Assembly (NCBI RefSeq): GCF_012979535.1
Contig: NZ_CP053015.1
Span: forward strand, 2,790,001-2,854,000
Reading direction: 5' to 3'
DNA: 64,000 nt
Source: Sphingomonas lacunae
Lineage (GTDB): Bacteria; Pseudomonadota; Alphaproteobacteria; Sphingomonadales; Sphingomonadaceae
Shown here: one piece after another, positions 28,808-38,533 of the stretch
Layout of the letters: every line of letters starts with the position of its first letter
How positions within the stretch are numbered: position 1 is the first letter of the stretch
The notes under the pieces: generated by a model
The model's input: only the letters and a program-made list of their open reading frames with translations
Told to the model about the DNA's origin: nothing
Database searches by the model: none
Position numbers and translations under genes: made by a program

Positions 28808-29578
28808 TCAAGGAAGGATCAAGCAGTCTTCGCCAGCTATCCGCAAACGACCGCAAAGGTCACGAGCAGCGCTGGCAGAGCCAGCGGCAGCACGGAGCCT
28901 ATAGACTGTGCGCCCATTCACTTCTCCCGCGACAATGGACCGGTTGACCGGGCCCAGCCAGGTAAAGCGCCCTTTGAGATCATCCCAAGCGCGGGCTGCA
29001 GTCGCCTCACTTGCGAAGGCACCGAGTTGTATCATGCCCCCACCGGTGGCGGGAGCCGCAGCAGGAGCAGCCGGGCGGGGAGCAGGCGCCACAGGCGCGG
29101 CTGCTGCCGGCCGAGCCGGTGCCACCGGTGCCGATGCCACAACGCCCTTGGGTTGCGGCAAAGAGGCAGGTCGGGATGCAGGGGCAACAACTGTCGGCGC
29201 GGGCGAGCCACCTGCCACCGCAGGCGGGACAGGCGCCTCTGGCAATTGGTTGGGATCAACCTGACCCGGCGTCTCCACACCCTCAGCAGCAGCAACGGCA
29301 ATATTGCCATCTCCGTCAAATCGGCCGGGCTCTGCCGGCGGCGGCACTCGATAATTCCCTTCTGGAGCGGCAATCAATTCGCCGCGCGGCCGACCGCCAT
29401 TATTCTGCCACCACCAAAGACCACCGACGACAACGCCAATGCCAACCAGGCCGGTGAGCACAAGACCGACAAGCCGACCAAGCGAGGTGTCCCGCTCCTC
29501 GGCGTCCTCTATCGGTTCAAGCCAGGGGAGCCTTTCCTCCTCCTCAAAATGCAGCGGCTTGCTGTCAGGCTCATTCAT
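28808..29578 (-). CDS. SPOR-domain membrane protein
   Basis: SPOR domains bind denuded septal peptidoglycan, so the protein probably acts at the division site. The 256-residue product has an acidic cytoplasmic part of about 32 residues and one membrane segment at about 33-55 (ending GGLWWWQNN). A long Pro/Ala-rich linker follows, then a C-terminal SPOR domain from about residue 183 (MIQLGAFASEATAARAWDDL). Its ATG overlaps the argS stop as TGATG. The argS-SPOR-nagZ-scpA string is conserved in Alphaproteobacteria. Confidence 0.9.
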   Translation of the reverse strand: MNEPDSKPLHFEEEERLPWLEPIEDAEERDTSLGRLVGLVLTGLVGIGVVVGGLWWWQNNGGRPRGELIAAPEGNYRVPPPAEPGRFDGDGNIAVAAAEGVETPGQVDPNQLPEAPVPPAVAGGSPAPTVVAPASRPASLPQPKGVVASAPVAPARPAAAAPVAPAPRPAAPAAAPATGGGMIQLGAFASEATAARAWDDLKGRFTWLGPVNRSIVAGEVNGRTVYRLRAAAGSASAARDLCGRLRIAGEDCLILP

Positions 29579-31308
29579 CAGCGCATCTCCATGACGGGCT
29601 CCACCCCCATGATCGAGAGCCCGTTGCGCAATATTTGCCCGATTGTTGAAGTTAAGAAAAGCCTTGTAGATGTGGTTAACAAATCTTCCTGCAAAACAGC
29701 CCTGCGAGCAGGATCATCATTTCCTAGATTGTACCACCCATGAAATGCAGCAGCCACATCGCTGAGATAGAAAGCTATTCTGTGCGGTTCACGTGCCTGT
29801 GCCGCTGACTCGACAATCCGCGGAAAGGTGGCTGCAAGCTTGATGAGATCAAGATCAACTGTATCCAAACAGGACAGGTCCGGCGCAGGCAAGGCAACAA
29901 TTCCCATTTCGGCGGGCTTTCGAGACAGCGACTGGATCCGTGCATGGGCATATTGCACGTAGAAAACCGGATTGTCCTTTGATGCCTCCACCACTTTGGC
30001 AAAGTCAAAATCCATCTGTGCGTCAGCCTTGCGGGTAAGCATGGTAAAGCGCACCACATCCTTGCCCACTTCGCGCACCACATCCGCCAACGTGACGAAG
30101 TTTCCGGCACGCTTGGACATTTTGATCGGTTCACCGTCGCGCATCAGCCGAACCATCTGGACCAGCTTTACATCAAAACGGGTTTTGCCGCCGGTCAGCG
30201 CCGCGACAGCAGCCTGGATGCGTTTGACGGTACCGGCATGATCGGCACCCCAGATGTCGATCAAGGCGTCTGACCGCTTGGCCTTTTCATGATGATAGGC
30301 AAGATCCGCACCGAAATAGGTCCAACTGCCATTGGACTTCTTTATTGGCCGGTCCTGATCATCGCCGAAGCGCGTTGAGCGGAACAGGGGCAGCTCCACC
30401 GGTTCCCAATCATCCGGCAACTCACCCTTGGGCGCTTCGAGCACGCCATCATAAACCAGATCATGCTCACGCAGCCAAGCCTCCGCCGCTTCGGGCATTC
30501 CAGCGGCCTGCAGTTCGGCTTCGGATGAGAAGATATCGTGATGGATGCCAAGCAAGGCCAAATCAGCCTTGATCAGTTCCATCATTCGGCCAACCGCAAA
30601 GCGGCGGAAGGTTTCCAGCCATTCGCTCTCCGGTGCGTCGACAAATTGACTGCCGAATTCATCGGCAAGGGCCTGCCCGACAGGGACAAGATAGTCCCCC
30701 GGATAGAGGCCTTCAGGAACAGCCCCAACCGGCTCTCCCAATGCTTCACAATAGCGCAAATGGGCCGAACGGGCCAAGACATCGACCTGCCCGCCGGCAT
30801 CATTGACATAATATTCGCGAATCACATTGTGTCCGGAATATTCAAGCAGGTTCGCCAGCGCATCACCCACAACCGCTCCGCGACAATGCCCCATATGCAT
30901 GGGGCCGGTTGGATTGGCTGACACATATTCGACATTGACTACAGCGGATGCACCAAGGGTCGACCGGCCGTAGTCCGCACCGAGCTCCGCAATCAGCCGT
31001 GCCTCCTGACGCCATACATCATCTGTCAGACGCAGATTGATGAAACCGGGTCCGGCGATAGCCGCTTCGCTGACCTCTTCAAGAGCCAAGAGTTGGTGGA
31101 CCAGCCGATCGGCCAGTGCGCGCGGATTGGATCCAGCAGGCTTTGCCAAAACCATGGCAGCATTGGTAGCCATATCCCCGTGGCTCGCGTCACGCGGCGG
31201 CTCCAAAGTGATAGCGCCGCGAGCGAGGCCTTGAGGCAGACTGCCGTCCGCTTCCATGGCATCGAGGGCCCCATTCAGATGGTCCGCCATACGGGCAAAA
31301 ATCGTCAT
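29578..31308 (-). CDS. argS: Arginyl-tRNA synthetase
   Basis: ArgS is a class I synthetase charging tRNA-Arg. I start it at the ATG at 31308 (MTIFARMADHLNGAL), preceded by AGGA eight bases upstream; that gives 576 residues and the usual N-terminal additional domain. The HIGH motif appears as HMGH in ANPTGPMHMGHCRG and the KMSKS motif as KMSKR in PIKMSKRAGNFV. The C-terminal DALR anticodon-binding domain is present. A dgt gene, often found beside argS in this group, is not here. Confidence 0.97.
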   Translation of the reverse strand: MTIFARMADHLNGALDAMEADGSLPQGLARGAITLEPPRDASHGDMATNAAMVLAKPAGSNPRALADRLVHQLLALEEVSEAAIAGPGFINLRLTDDVWRQEARLIAELGADYGRSTLGASAVVNVEYVSANPTGPMHMGHCRGAVVGDALANLLEYSGHNVIREYYVNDAGGQVDVLARSAHLRYCEALGEPVGAVPEGLYPGDYLVPVGQALADEFGSQFVDAPESEWLETFRRFAVGRMMELIKADLALLGIHHDIFSSEAELQAAGMPEAAEAWLREHDLVYDGVLEAPKGELPDDWEPVELPLFRSTRFGDDQDRPIKKSNGSWTYFGADLAYHHEKAKRSDALIDIWGADHAGTVKRIQAAVAALTGGKTRFDVKLVQMVRLMRDGEPIKMSKRAGNFVTLADVVREVGKDVVRFTMLTRKADAQMDFDFAKVVEASKDNPVFYVQYAHARIQSLSRKPAEMGIVALPAPDLSCLDTVDLDLIKLAATFPRIVESAAQAREPHRIAFYLSDVAAAFHGWYNLGNDDPARRAVLQEDLLTTSTRLFLTSTIGQILRNGLSIMGVEPVMEMR

Positions 31309-31365
31309 AATCTCAATCCTGAAGCCTGACAGGCATGTCATACGCCAAATGACCTGCGGAGGGTG

Positions 31366-31391
31366 CCCCGCCGGTCATAAGGTTGGCGGGG
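31366..31391 (-). terminator. Hairpin downstream of lipoprotein gene
   Basis: CCCCGCC at 31366-31372 and GGCGGGG at 31385-31391 form a perfect 7-bp stem with a 12-base loop, just past the stop of the minus-strand lipoprotein gene. No T-run follows, so termination is uncertain. Confidence 0.35.
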
Positions 31392-31400
31392 ATCGCCAGA

Positions 31401-32081
31401 TCAGCGGGTTACATTGTATTGGAGCTGCTCGGCAGTGAGCTGAAAACCAATCAACAGTTCAAAACTGGCACGGGTAACCGCCGCCCTCACTTCGGGTTCC
31501 GACATCGGGTCAATGGCGGCATCCTGCTCCCCGGCGCGACGTCGGCGCGTAATCCGTTCACGAATATCTTCAGGCAGCGTCGCGGCAACGCGGTCAACAT
31601 AAGCCCCGGCGGTCGCCGATGCGGTTGCGCGCGTTTGACCGGCCTCAAAGCGGAGAGTGACCTGGTTGTCGTCCTTGGCCACGACCGCGGTTCCGCCCTG
31701 AACGACTGCGGAATAATAGGGCAACGTCACATCGCGCGCAGGACCCGCGTCACGACGGGTTGCAACCACGTCAAAGCTGCTGCCGGCATAAAGACGTTCA
31801 CCAACATCGTTGCAGGTCGTGCGGACGTTGGTAATCGAGGCCACCACATCAATGGCCGCAGCGTCCCGGCTCCCCGGCGGGTCGAACAGGGTGATGTCGC
31901 CGGTATGGTTGGGAACGCCCACCGAAGGACAGAGGGAACGACTAGATGTAATGCCCACGCCGGTGGAGATATCGATCTCATTGTCCCGCGCGCACCCGGA
32001 GAGGGCCACAGCCGCGAGAGCACCGAGAGCAGCAACGGATTTGACGCCTGCGCGGGCGGTGCGGCGGGGGAGAGCGGTCAT
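31401..32081 (-). CDS. Putative lipoprotein, unknown function
   Basis: With the ATG at 32081 the product has 226 residues. Residues up to about 32 form a signal peptide with lipobox AVALSGC, so it is probably a lipoprotein. The mature part contains two cysteines (SLCPSVG and RTTCNDVG), a beta-rich central region and a more charged C-terminal region (PEDIRERITRRRRAGEQD). No family that I recognise. It is separated from argS by 92 bases and is divergent from ispH. Confidence 0.75.
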   Translation of the reverse strand: MTALPRRTARAGVKSVAALGALAAVALSGCARDNEIDISTGVGITSSRSLCPSVGVPNHTGDITLFDPPGSRDAAAIDVVASITNVRTTCNDVGERLYAGSSFDVVATRRDAGPARDVTLPYYSAVVQGGTAVVAKDDNQVTLRFEAGQTRATASATAGAYVDRVAATLPEDIRERITRRRRAGEQDAAIDPMSEPEVRAAVTRASFELLIGFQLTAEQLQYNVTR

Positions 32082-32260
32082 CTGTCGGCAAATCCTCAAC
32101 TGGTGCGGTCCGACCGCGATGCAACCGCGGGTCGGCGAAAGTCCGCCGCATCCTTATCCCCGGGGCCGTCTATCTGCAACATAGCAAGCATAGCTGGCAA
32201 CAGTTGGCCTTCACACCCTGCAAGGCTTGCAGTTCAGAGCCGTGACCAATAGGGACGGCC

Positions 32261-33283
32261 GTGAGGGAAAAAGCGAGCACAACGACCATGAGTTTCGATG
32301 CAACCCAACCGATGACACGGTCGACGACGGACGGCAAACCGCCGCTGACACTGCTGGTGGCCGCACCGCGAGGCTTTTGCGCGGGTGTTGACCGGGCCAT
32401 TCGGATTGTTGAACTGGCGCTCGAACGGTTCGGCGCGCCAGTGTATGTGCGTCATGAAATCGTTCACAACAAATTTGTTGTCGACAGCCTGCGCGATCAG
32501 GGTGCTGTCTTTGTCGAAACGCTGGACGATGTGCCGGATGGCGTTCCGGTCGTGTTCAGCGCACACGGTGTACCGAAAGCGGTGCCGGCAAAGGCCGAAG
32601 CCAGAGGTTTGTCCTATATCGACGCGACATGCCCGCTTGTCAGCAAGGTTCACCGGCAGGCAGAGCGCAATCATGACTCGGGGCGCCACATCATCTTTAT
32701 CGGCCATGCGGGTCACCCAGAAGTCATCGGTACATTTGGACAGTTGCCGCCAGGCGCGATGACGTTGGTGGAGACTGTCGAAGATGTCGAACGGCTGGCG
32801 CCTGACGACCCCGAAAATTTGGCCTTTCTGACCCAAACAACCTTGTCCGTCGATGATACTGCCCAAATCATCGAAGCCCTGCAAAGGCGGTTTCCGTCGA
32901 TCGTCGCCCCCAAGGGCGAGGACATTTGTTATGCGACCTCAAATCGTCAGGAAGCTGTCAAAGCCATAGCACCGCAGTGCGAGATGCTGTTGGTTATCGG
33001 GGCACCGAACAGTTCCAATTCGTTGCGACTGGTCGAAGTCGCTGAACGGGTGGGAACGCCAGCCAGGCTGATTCAAAGGGCGCATGAAATTGACCTCAGC
33101 TGGTTTGACGGCATGGCTAGCATCGGTCTCACCGCAGGTGCGTCGGCCCCAGAACTGTTGGTCCGGGAGGTTGTCGACCGCCTGTCCGAGGGTTTCGAGG
33201 TGACGGAGCATCAAGTCGAAACTGCCACCGAAGCGATGGTGTTCAAGCTTCCGCGCGGACTTGAAACAGCGGACAAGGACTGA
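32261..33283 (+). CDS. ispH: 4-hydroxy-3-methylbut-2-enyl diphosphate reductase IspH
   Basis: IspH is the last enzyme of the MEP pathway, a [4Fe-4S] protein producing IPP and DMAPP. The three cluster cysteines are visible at RGFCAGV (Cys40), DATCPLV (Cys124) and DICYAT (Cys223), with HEIVHN, the catalytic TQTTLS and NSSNS segments. The GTG at 32261 has an AGGGA site; ATGs at 32288 and 32312 are alternatives without a good site. Its stop overlaps the thrB start as TGATG. It supplies precursors that include undecaprenyl phosphate used by MraY. Confidence 0.95.
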   Translation: MREKASTTTMSFDATQPMTRSTTDGKPPLTLLVAAPRGFCAGVDRAIRIVELALERFGAPVYVRHEIVHNKFVVDSLRDQGAVFVETLDDVPDGVPVVFSAHGVPKAVPAKAEARGLSYIDATCPLVSKVHRQAERNHDSGRHIIFIGHAGHPEVIGTFGQLPPGAMTLVETVEDVERLAPDDPENLAFLTQTTLSVDDTAQIIEALQRRFPSIVAPKGEDICYATSNRQEAVKAIAPQCEMLLVIGAPNSSNSLRLVEVAERVGTPARLIQRAHEIDLSWFDGMASIGLTAGASAPELLVREVVDRLSEGFEVTEHQVETATEAMVFKLPRGLETADKD

Positions 33284-34245
33284 TGGCCGTTTATACCCAG
33301 GTCGGCGCGGAGGATATGGCGACCTTCCTGGACCTATATGGTGTCGGGCCGCTGATCAGCGCGAAAGGAATCGCCGAAGGCGTCGAAAACAGCAATTACT
33401 TGGTCGACAGCCAGGGCGGCCGTTTCATTCTGACCCTCTACGAAAAGCGGGTGGATCAACGTGATCTGCCTTTCTTCATATCCTTGATCGACCATCTCGC
33501 CGACAAGGGCAATCCGGTTCCCCGCATTCTGCCGGACCTCAGCGGACAGCATGTGCAGACATTATGCGGCAAACCCGCTTGCCTTATACAGTTCCTCAAC
33601 GGGATTTCGGTCAGCCGGCCGACCAGCCGCCAGGCCTTTGCCGCGGGCCAGGCTCTCGCCAGGATGCACAGCGCGGCGGCCGACTTTTCAGGCGGACCAC
33701 CTAATCCGCTGACGCTCAATGGGTGGCGCCAACTGGCAGATCGGCTCGGATCAAGACTTGACAGCATCAGCCCGGGTCTGACGGACGAAGTGGCCGACGA
33801 ACTGGGGTATCTGTCGGCCAATTGGCCCGACCATTTGCCACAATCGGTCATTCATGCCGATCTTTTCCCCGACAATGTGTTGATGACCGGCGAAAATGTG
33901 AGCGGCATAATCGACTTTTATTTCGCCTGTCGGGACATCACCGCTTATGATTTTGCGGTTACCCACGGCGCCTGGTGTTTCAGCAATGACGGGTCGACCT
34001 ATTTACCGGCACTGGCCGCTGCCATGGCAAAAGGGTATCAGGATGTCCGTCCTTTCTCCATTGCCGAACAACAGGCATTGCCAGTGCTGGCGCGGGGTGC
34101 GGCCCTGCGCTTCATGCTGACCCGGTCGCTTGACTGGCTCGAAACACCGGCTGATGCGCTCGTGGCCCGCAAGGATCCTCTGGCCTATCGTCGGCGCCTG
34201 TCATTTTTCCGCACCGCCACCTCTGACAGCATCCTGGGCCGATGA
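33283..34245 (+). CDS. thrB: Homoserine kinase (APH-fold ThrB)
   Basis: This enzyme phosphorylates L-homoserine in threonine biosynthesis. The 320-residue protein belongs to the aminoglycoside-phosphotransferase-fold type found in Alphaproteobacteria and Pseudomonas, not the GHMP type. It starts [20 protein letters not shown], has the glycine-rich segment [11 protein letters not shown] near residue 33, the catalytic [11 protein letters not shown] near 195 and the metal-binding [10 protein letters not shown]. It is coupled to ispH before it and rnhA after it, a conserved trio. Confidence 0.93.
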   Translation: MAVYTQVGAEDMATFLDLYGVGPLISAKGIAEGVENSNYLVDSQGGRFILTLYEKRVDQRDLPFFISLIDHLADKGNPVPRILPDLSGQHVQTLCGKPACLIQFLNGISVSRPTSRQAFAAGQALARMHSAAADFSGGPPNPLTLNGWRQLADRLGSRLDSISPGLTDEVADELGYLSANWPDHLPQSVIHADLFPDNVLMTGENVSGIIDFYFACRDITAYDFAVTHGAWCFSNDGSTYLPALAAAMAKGYQDVRPFSIAEQQALPVLARGAALRFMLTRSLDWLETPADALVARKDPLAYRRRLSFFRTATSDSILGR

Positions 34246-34700
34246 CCGCCACGCGGCCCGCTGTCATCATTGCGACCGATGGCGCCTGCAAGGGCAACCC
34301 GGGTCCGGGAGGCTGGGGGGCCGTTTTGCGCTTTGGTGAGGTGGAAAAGGAATTGTCAGGCGGAGAGGCCATCACAACCAACAACCGGATGGAAATGATG
34401 GCGGCTATTATGGCACTCGAAGCCCTGAAACGGCCATGCGATGTCATCCTGTCTACAGATAGTGTCTATGTCCGCGACGGCATAACCAAATGGATCCATG
34501 GCTGGAAACGCAATGGCTGGAGAAATGCGGCCAAAAAGCCGGTTGCCAATGCCGAGTTGTGGCAAAGGCTGGACGCTGCCACCCAGCACCACCGGATCGA
34601 ATGGCGGTGGGTCAAGGGTCATGCCGGTGACCCTGACAATGAACGGGCGGATCGTTTGGCCAGCGATGCCGCCATCGCCGCAAAAGGCACAGGCGCCTAA
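34242..34700 (+). CDS. rnhA: Ribonuclease HI
   Basis: RNase HI cleaves RNA in RNA-DNA hybrids. The 152-residue protein has the catalytic carboxylates Asp13 in [10 protein letters not shown], Glu51 in NNRMEMMAA, Asp73 in STDSVYV and Asp137 in NERADRLA, plus the mobile His127 in [10 protein letters not shown] and the basic protrusion around [10 protein letters not shown]. The ATG overlaps the thrB stop (ATGA). Its stop overlaps the convergent gene by four bases. RNase HII is also present in this window. Confidence 0.97.
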   Translation: MTATRPAVIIATDGACKGNPGPGGWGAVLRFGEVEKELSGGEAITTNNRMEMMAAIMALEALKRPCDVILSTDSVYVRDGITKWIHGWKRNGWRNAAKKPVANAELWQRLDAATQHHRIEWRWVKGHAGDPDNERADRLASDAAIAAKGTGA

Positions 34701-35542
34701 GGTTGCAGGGGCGGCAAGCCGATTTCGAAAAGGGTTGGCCAGAGCTTGCCGGTCACGAACAGTCGCCGGGCATCAGCATCCCATGCTATGCCATTTGCCA
34801 CCGCATCAAGGTCACGCTGCCCAACTTCCTGAACCAGTTGCGTGAGATCGAGCATGGCGACCACTCGCCCATCAGCAGGATTTATCAACGCAATATCCCG
34901 GCTCATCCAAACGTTCGCCCAAACCAGGCCGTTGATAAACTCCAGCTCATTGAGGCGCTCAAGTGGACGACCCGCGAGCGTCACCGTAATGCTACGTCGC
35001 ACCGCAAATGTTTCAGGATCACGGAAATACAGGGTCGCGCTGCCATCGGACTGGATCAGATTGACGCCATCGCTGGTTAGTCCCCAGCCCTCACCCTGAT
35101 AGCGGAAAACACCAGTGGGCGTGAGATCGCTGAGGCGCCAGCGGCGCGCGACACCACTGGTCCACGTCAAGGCGACGAGTTCATCCTGCCAGACGGCAAG
35201 CCCCTCGCCAAACTCCCGGCTGTCAAATCGGGCACGGGCCAGTACATGGCCTGTCGTCAAATCCACTTTCCGGATGTCAGAGCGCCCCTCGCCTCCCGTG
35301 CTCTCGTGCAATTGCCCTTCATGGACCAACAGTCCCTGAGTGAAAGCACGTGGATCATGCGGATAGCGATTGATGATTTCAGCCGTGAACCGATGGATCG
35401 GAGAGCCGGCAACAGGCTGAAGGGGTTGCTCCAGCGTATCGCGGTCCCGCCCCAGTGTGCACGCTGCCACCAACGGTAGCAGCGCAGCACATAAGAGGAC
35501 CCGCCAACACAGCCCGTGGTTGATGGTTTCAAATCTCACCAC
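34697..35542 (-). CDS. Glutaminyl-peptide cyclotransferase-like lipoprotein
   Basis: The family converts N-terminal glutamine of peptides to pyroglutamate and forms a five-bladed propeller. The 281-residue protein has a signal peptide with lipobox LVAAC, so it is probably anchored on the periplasmic side. Family features seen are [67 protein letters not shown] and [19 protein letters not shown]. The start is GTG at 35542 (a second GTG follows). Its end overlaps rnhA on the other strand by four bases. Confidence 0.85.
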   Translation of the reverse strand: MVRFETINHGLCWRVLLCAALLPLVAACTLGRDRDTLEQPLQPVAGSPIHRFTAEIINRYPHDPRAFTQGLLVHEGQLHESTGGEGRSDIRKVDLTTGHVLARARFDSREFGEGLAVWQDELVALTWTSGVARRWRLSDLTPTGVFRYQGEGWGLTSDGVNLIQSDGSATLYFRDPETFAVRRSITVTLAGRPLERLNELEFINGLVWANVWMSRDIALINPADGRVVAMLDLTQLVQEVGQRDLDAVANGIAWDADARRLFVTGKLWPTLFEIGLPPLQP

Positions 35543-35565
35543 AGGACACCTGACAGGTGAAGGCG

Positions 35566-35742
35566 TTATTCCGCGTCCTTGGTTGCGGCGCCGGGACCAT
35601 TTTTCTTGATCGATTCGATAGCATTTTGTGCGCCCGCACGGCTCGAATAGCCTTCGGTCCAGAATATGGTCTCGCTGTTGTATTTGAATTTAGCGACAAA
35701 TTCGCCAGCCTTGTTCTTTTCGATAACGAAATGATGCGCCAT
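35566..35742 (-). CDS. YegP-family DUF1508 small protein
   Basis: The 58-residue protein MAHHFVIEKNKAGEF... has the single DUF1508 unit (FVAKFKYNSETIFWTEGYS then SRAGAQNAIESIKKN). The family is widespread and its function is not firmly known. I choose the ATG at 35742 because GGAG lies seven bases upstream; the open frame extends to 35757. It is transcribed toward the cyclotransferase gene but is probably an independent unit. Confidence 0.85.
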   Translation of the reverse strand: MAHHFVIEKNKAGEFVAKFKYNSETIFWTEGYSSRAGAQNAIESIKKNGPGAATKDAE

Positions 35743-35856
35743 GGACATGCTCCCCATAATGGCAGTCTGCGCAAAGAGGATAAGCCATGCCTATATCGGA
35801 TACCAGCCTCTCTCAGCCCTTGAGTCGCAATATTTGACCACAATCAACCGACTTCT

Positions 35857-36972
35857 TTATGCAAAGCGGGACGGCGAATAGATCGTCGCATCGATCGTTG
35901 ATATCCTGGGGTCAGGGTCCCTGGTCAAAAGCAAAGATGCAGCAAGTAACGCCGCTGACGGGGCGGTTTGAATGCCAAAACCGCCCTGCCCGGCGCACCA
36001 GAAGAAGCCCGGCATATCTGGCGCGAAACCCAGAACCGGCAAGCGGTCAGGAGCGAAGCTACGCAGACCTGCCCAACGACGCTCTACGGCGGCAATTGGC
36101 CAGTCCACGACCTGTTGGAACCGGTGAATCGCCAGCGCGATGTCATGCTCTTCGGCTGCAACATCATGTGGAAAGTCAGCTGTCTCATCATGGGGGCTGA
36201 GCCATATTCGGCCTACGCCCTCCCCTTTGAAGTAAAACTCTCCGCGTGCATCAATAACAAGAGGCAAGCTGGCAGGGGTCTCCCTGCCCAATCGCAGTTG
36301 GACCATTGTCCGTCGATAGGGCGTTATCCCCATAGGGGCGGCTCCGGCCAGCCCGGCGACTTGATCGGCCCATGCCCCGGCCGCATTGACGATGACTGAG
36401 GCGGTGAGTGACAATGAACCACTTTGCACTTGCCAGCGGCCATCGCTGCGCCGAACCGCACCGGTGAAAGGCGAGCGCGTCAGCAGCGTCGCTCCACGCC
36501 TGCGCGCCAGAGCGAGGTTGGCATGGTGAAGCGCTGCAACATCAATATCTTCGCATTGTGGCTGAGCCAGCGCCGAAGACCAGCCGGGCAACAAGCCGGG
36601 AAGCATGGTGGATAAACAAGCACCGGAAACCGGGTCCAGACTGACCGGCGTGCCCGCAAAATCAGCAACCATTGCATCCAGCAGGGCTTCATCTCCATTC
36701 CGGGCGATGATCAACCCGCCGCGAGGCCTCAGGAAACTATGGCCCCCCATCTCCTCACCCGGAGAACGGAGCATCGGACCGGCGGCGGTAGTCAATGGCT
36801 GAATGCCGGGACCACCATAGCTCTCGTCATAAAATGCCGCGGAACGCCCGGTCGCATGGCGGCCGGGCATGTCCTCTGCCTCTACCAGCACGGTCATCCG
36901 TTCCGCCGCCACTGCTGCGGCGAGCGACGCCCCGGCTATACCGGCGCCGACGATGAGCAGGTCAGTTTCCAT
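35857..36972 (-). CDS. FAD-dependent D-amino-acid dehydrogenase-like oxidoreductase
   Basis: The 371-residue flavoprotein starts with the dinucleotide motif GAGIAGAS (residues 9-16), followed by GRHATGRSAAFYDESYGG, and has VNAAGAWADQVAGLAG centrally and WAGLRSFAPDRLPVLGF with GQGGFGIQTAP near the end. The order and wording of these segments resemble Pseudomonas D-arginine dehydrogenase (DauA) of the DAO family. The substrate here is not determined. Its start overlaps the hydrolase stop as TGATG, so the two are co-expressed. Confidence 0.85.
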   Translation of the reverse strand: METDLLIVGAGIAGASLAAAVAAERMTVLVEAEDMPGRHATGRSAAFYDESYGGPGIQPLTTAAGPMLRSPGEEMGGHSFLRPRGGLIIARNGDEALLDAMVADFAGTPVSLDPVSGACLSTMLPGLLPGWSSALAQPQCEDIDVAALHHANLALARRRGATLLTRSPFTGAVRRSDGRWQVQSGSLSLTASVIVNAAGAWADQVAGLAGAAPMGITPYRRTMVQLRLGRETPASLPLVIDARGEFYFKGEGVGRIWLSPHDETADFPHDVAAEEHDIALAIHRFQQVVDWPIAAVERRWAGLRSFAPDRLPVLGFAPDMPGFFWCAGQGGFGIQTAPSAALLAASLLLTRDPDPRISTIDATIYSPSRFA

Positions 36973-37952
36973 CAGCGCCTCGGCGCCACCTGATCGAGAA
37001 AGGATGTGATCCGGGCCAGAGCATCGTCGCGAACATTGTCTGCTTCCCGCAGCAATTCATGCGCAGCTTCCTGTCCATATATGTGGAGAGTGCCTTTGGT
37101 CAGGCGCCTTGCTGTCTTCCGGATCGCCGATGCCGAAACAAGCGCGTCCTTAGACGCTGCCAATATCAGTACAGGTGTCACTATGGCTTCGATCTGGCCA
37201 CTCTTGGCGAGGCCGATAAAGGAGGCATAGGCTTGTTCAACCCAACGCCAGCTTGCTGGGCCCAGCGCGAGGTCAGGCCTTTGAGACTTCCACCATAATT
37301 CGTCATCATATCGACTATCGTCATGCGTCAGCAATTTCTGGCGCAGCCGGAGCGGGCTGCCCGGCTTTTCACTGACACTCCATGCACCGCGTTCGGGATC
37401 CCCGATCTTGGTCATGGCCCGAGCGACCAGCAGACCCAACCAATTTGGATAGGGCGCCGTAAAACCAAGCATTGGTGCTACAAGTACGGCAGCGTCGGGC
37501 GCGATCCGGCCTTCGGCGAGAGTGCGAAGCGCCAGATGCCCGCCCATTGAGTGAGCAATCACCACATGAGGCGCCGGCGTGCGGGCCTGCCAGTCGGCGT
37601 AATGCCGGGCCAGATCATCGATCCACTGACCGAAATCATGGACATGACCAACACAGGGGTCATGAGCAAGACGACCTGAACCTCCCTGCCCGCGCCAGTC
37701 CAAGCTTTCAACTTGCCAGCCAGCCAGCCGCCAATCTTCGAAACTTTCCAGATATTTCTCGAAATGATCGCCCCGCCCCCCCAGAAACAGGATGGAACCC
37801 CGTGGGGTGCCCAAGGGAGGCGTCCAGCGGATTGTGCGCAACGGCCATCCGTCGGTCGCCTTGACCATGCAGGTATCAGCATCCTCAGGCACGTGACGGC
37901 GGAAGCCCGCAGGGGCCGGCCTCGCTACTTTGCTGGTCGGAAGATCAGTCAT
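36972..37952 (-). CDS. Alpha/beta hydrolase, lysophospholipase-like
   Basis: The 326-residue protein (start at 37952; the frame extends further into the region upstream of cpaA) is a serine hydrolase. It has the nucleophile elbow IAHSMGGHL (Ser135), an acid in AASKDALV and a histidine in EAAHELLRE, with an oxyanion segment FLGGRGDHFEKY and DWRGQGGSGR. These resemble the PldB/monoacylglycerol-lipase group. There is no signal peptide, so it is cytosolic. It is coupled to the FAD oxidoreductase and divergent from the pilus operon. Confidence 0.85.
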   Translation of the reverse strand: MTDLPTSKVARPAPAGFRRHVPEDADTCMVKATDGWPLRTIRWTPPLGTPRGSILFLGGRGDHFEKYLESFEDWRLAGWQVESLDWRGQGGSGRLAHDPCVGHVHDFGQWIDDLARHYADWQARTPAPHVVIAHSMGGHLALRTLAEGRIAPDAAVLVAPMLGFTAPYPNWLGLLVARAMTKIGDPERGAWSVSEKPGSPLRLRQKLLTHDDSRYDDELWWKSQRPDLALGPASWRWVEQAYASFIGLAKSGQIEAIVTPVLILAASKDALVSASAIRKTARRLTKGTLHIYGQEAAHELLREADNVRDDALARITSFLDQVAPRR

Positions 37953-38001
37953 CCAGCCATGGTTACGGTTTTGAAAGGCATTTCGTCTAGTCCCCAGCGT
38001 C

Positions 38002-38490
38002 ATGAATGGGGAACTCACCATATTTGTAGCACCCGCCCTTCTGGTCGGAATGCTGCTCACCGCCTGCTACACTGACCTCAAGAGCCGGACCATCCCGAAC
38101 CTTTTGAACGTCGCAATCGCGCTGGTCGCTCCTCTTGTCTGGTGGACAATGGGGTGGGAGTTGTGGCCCGACATCGCTTGGCAGGTTGGTGTCGCCCTGG
38201 CATTGCTTGTCGCCTTCTTTGGCCTTTTTGCGTTGGGTCAGATGGGCGGCGGCGATGTAAAGATGATCGCGGCGCTCGCCCTTTCAATCGATGTCCGGCT
38301 CATCCTGCCAATGATGCTGGTGTTCTCGATTGCTGGCGGCGTCGTCGCTGGCGCCATGTTGATCCACCAGAAAATGCAAAAAATGGAGAAACCGCCAGAG
38401 GTTCCATACGGCCTCGCCATAGCCTTTGGCGGATTCTGGGCGATCTACCAACAGTATATTAACCATTTGCCGGTTATTCCGGCAGCTTGA
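38002..38490 (+). CDS. cpaA: Tad pilus prepilin peptidase CpaA
   Basis: CpaA (TadV) is a polytopic aspartic protease that cleaves Flp prepilin leaders. The 162-residue protein is of the short type lacking the methylase domain. Its catalytic aspartates are in YTDLKSRTIPN (Asp25) and GGGDVKM (Asp85), and it has four to five membrane segments. It opens the pilus operon, 43 bases before cpaB. No Flp pilin gene precedes it; the divergent hydrolase is directly upstream. Confidence 0.93.
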   Translation: MNGELTIFVAPALLVGMLLTACYTDLKSRTIPNLLNVAIALVAPLVWWTMGWELWPDIAWQVGVALALLVAFFGLFALGQMGGGDVKMIAALALSIDVRLILPMMLVFSIAGGVVAGAMLIHQKMQKMEKPPEVPYGLAIAFGGFWAIYQQYINHLPVIPAA

Positions 38491-38533
38491 AGACCATGTC
38501 CGGCACCCGCCGAACCAGGAGGCTTGAAACGTC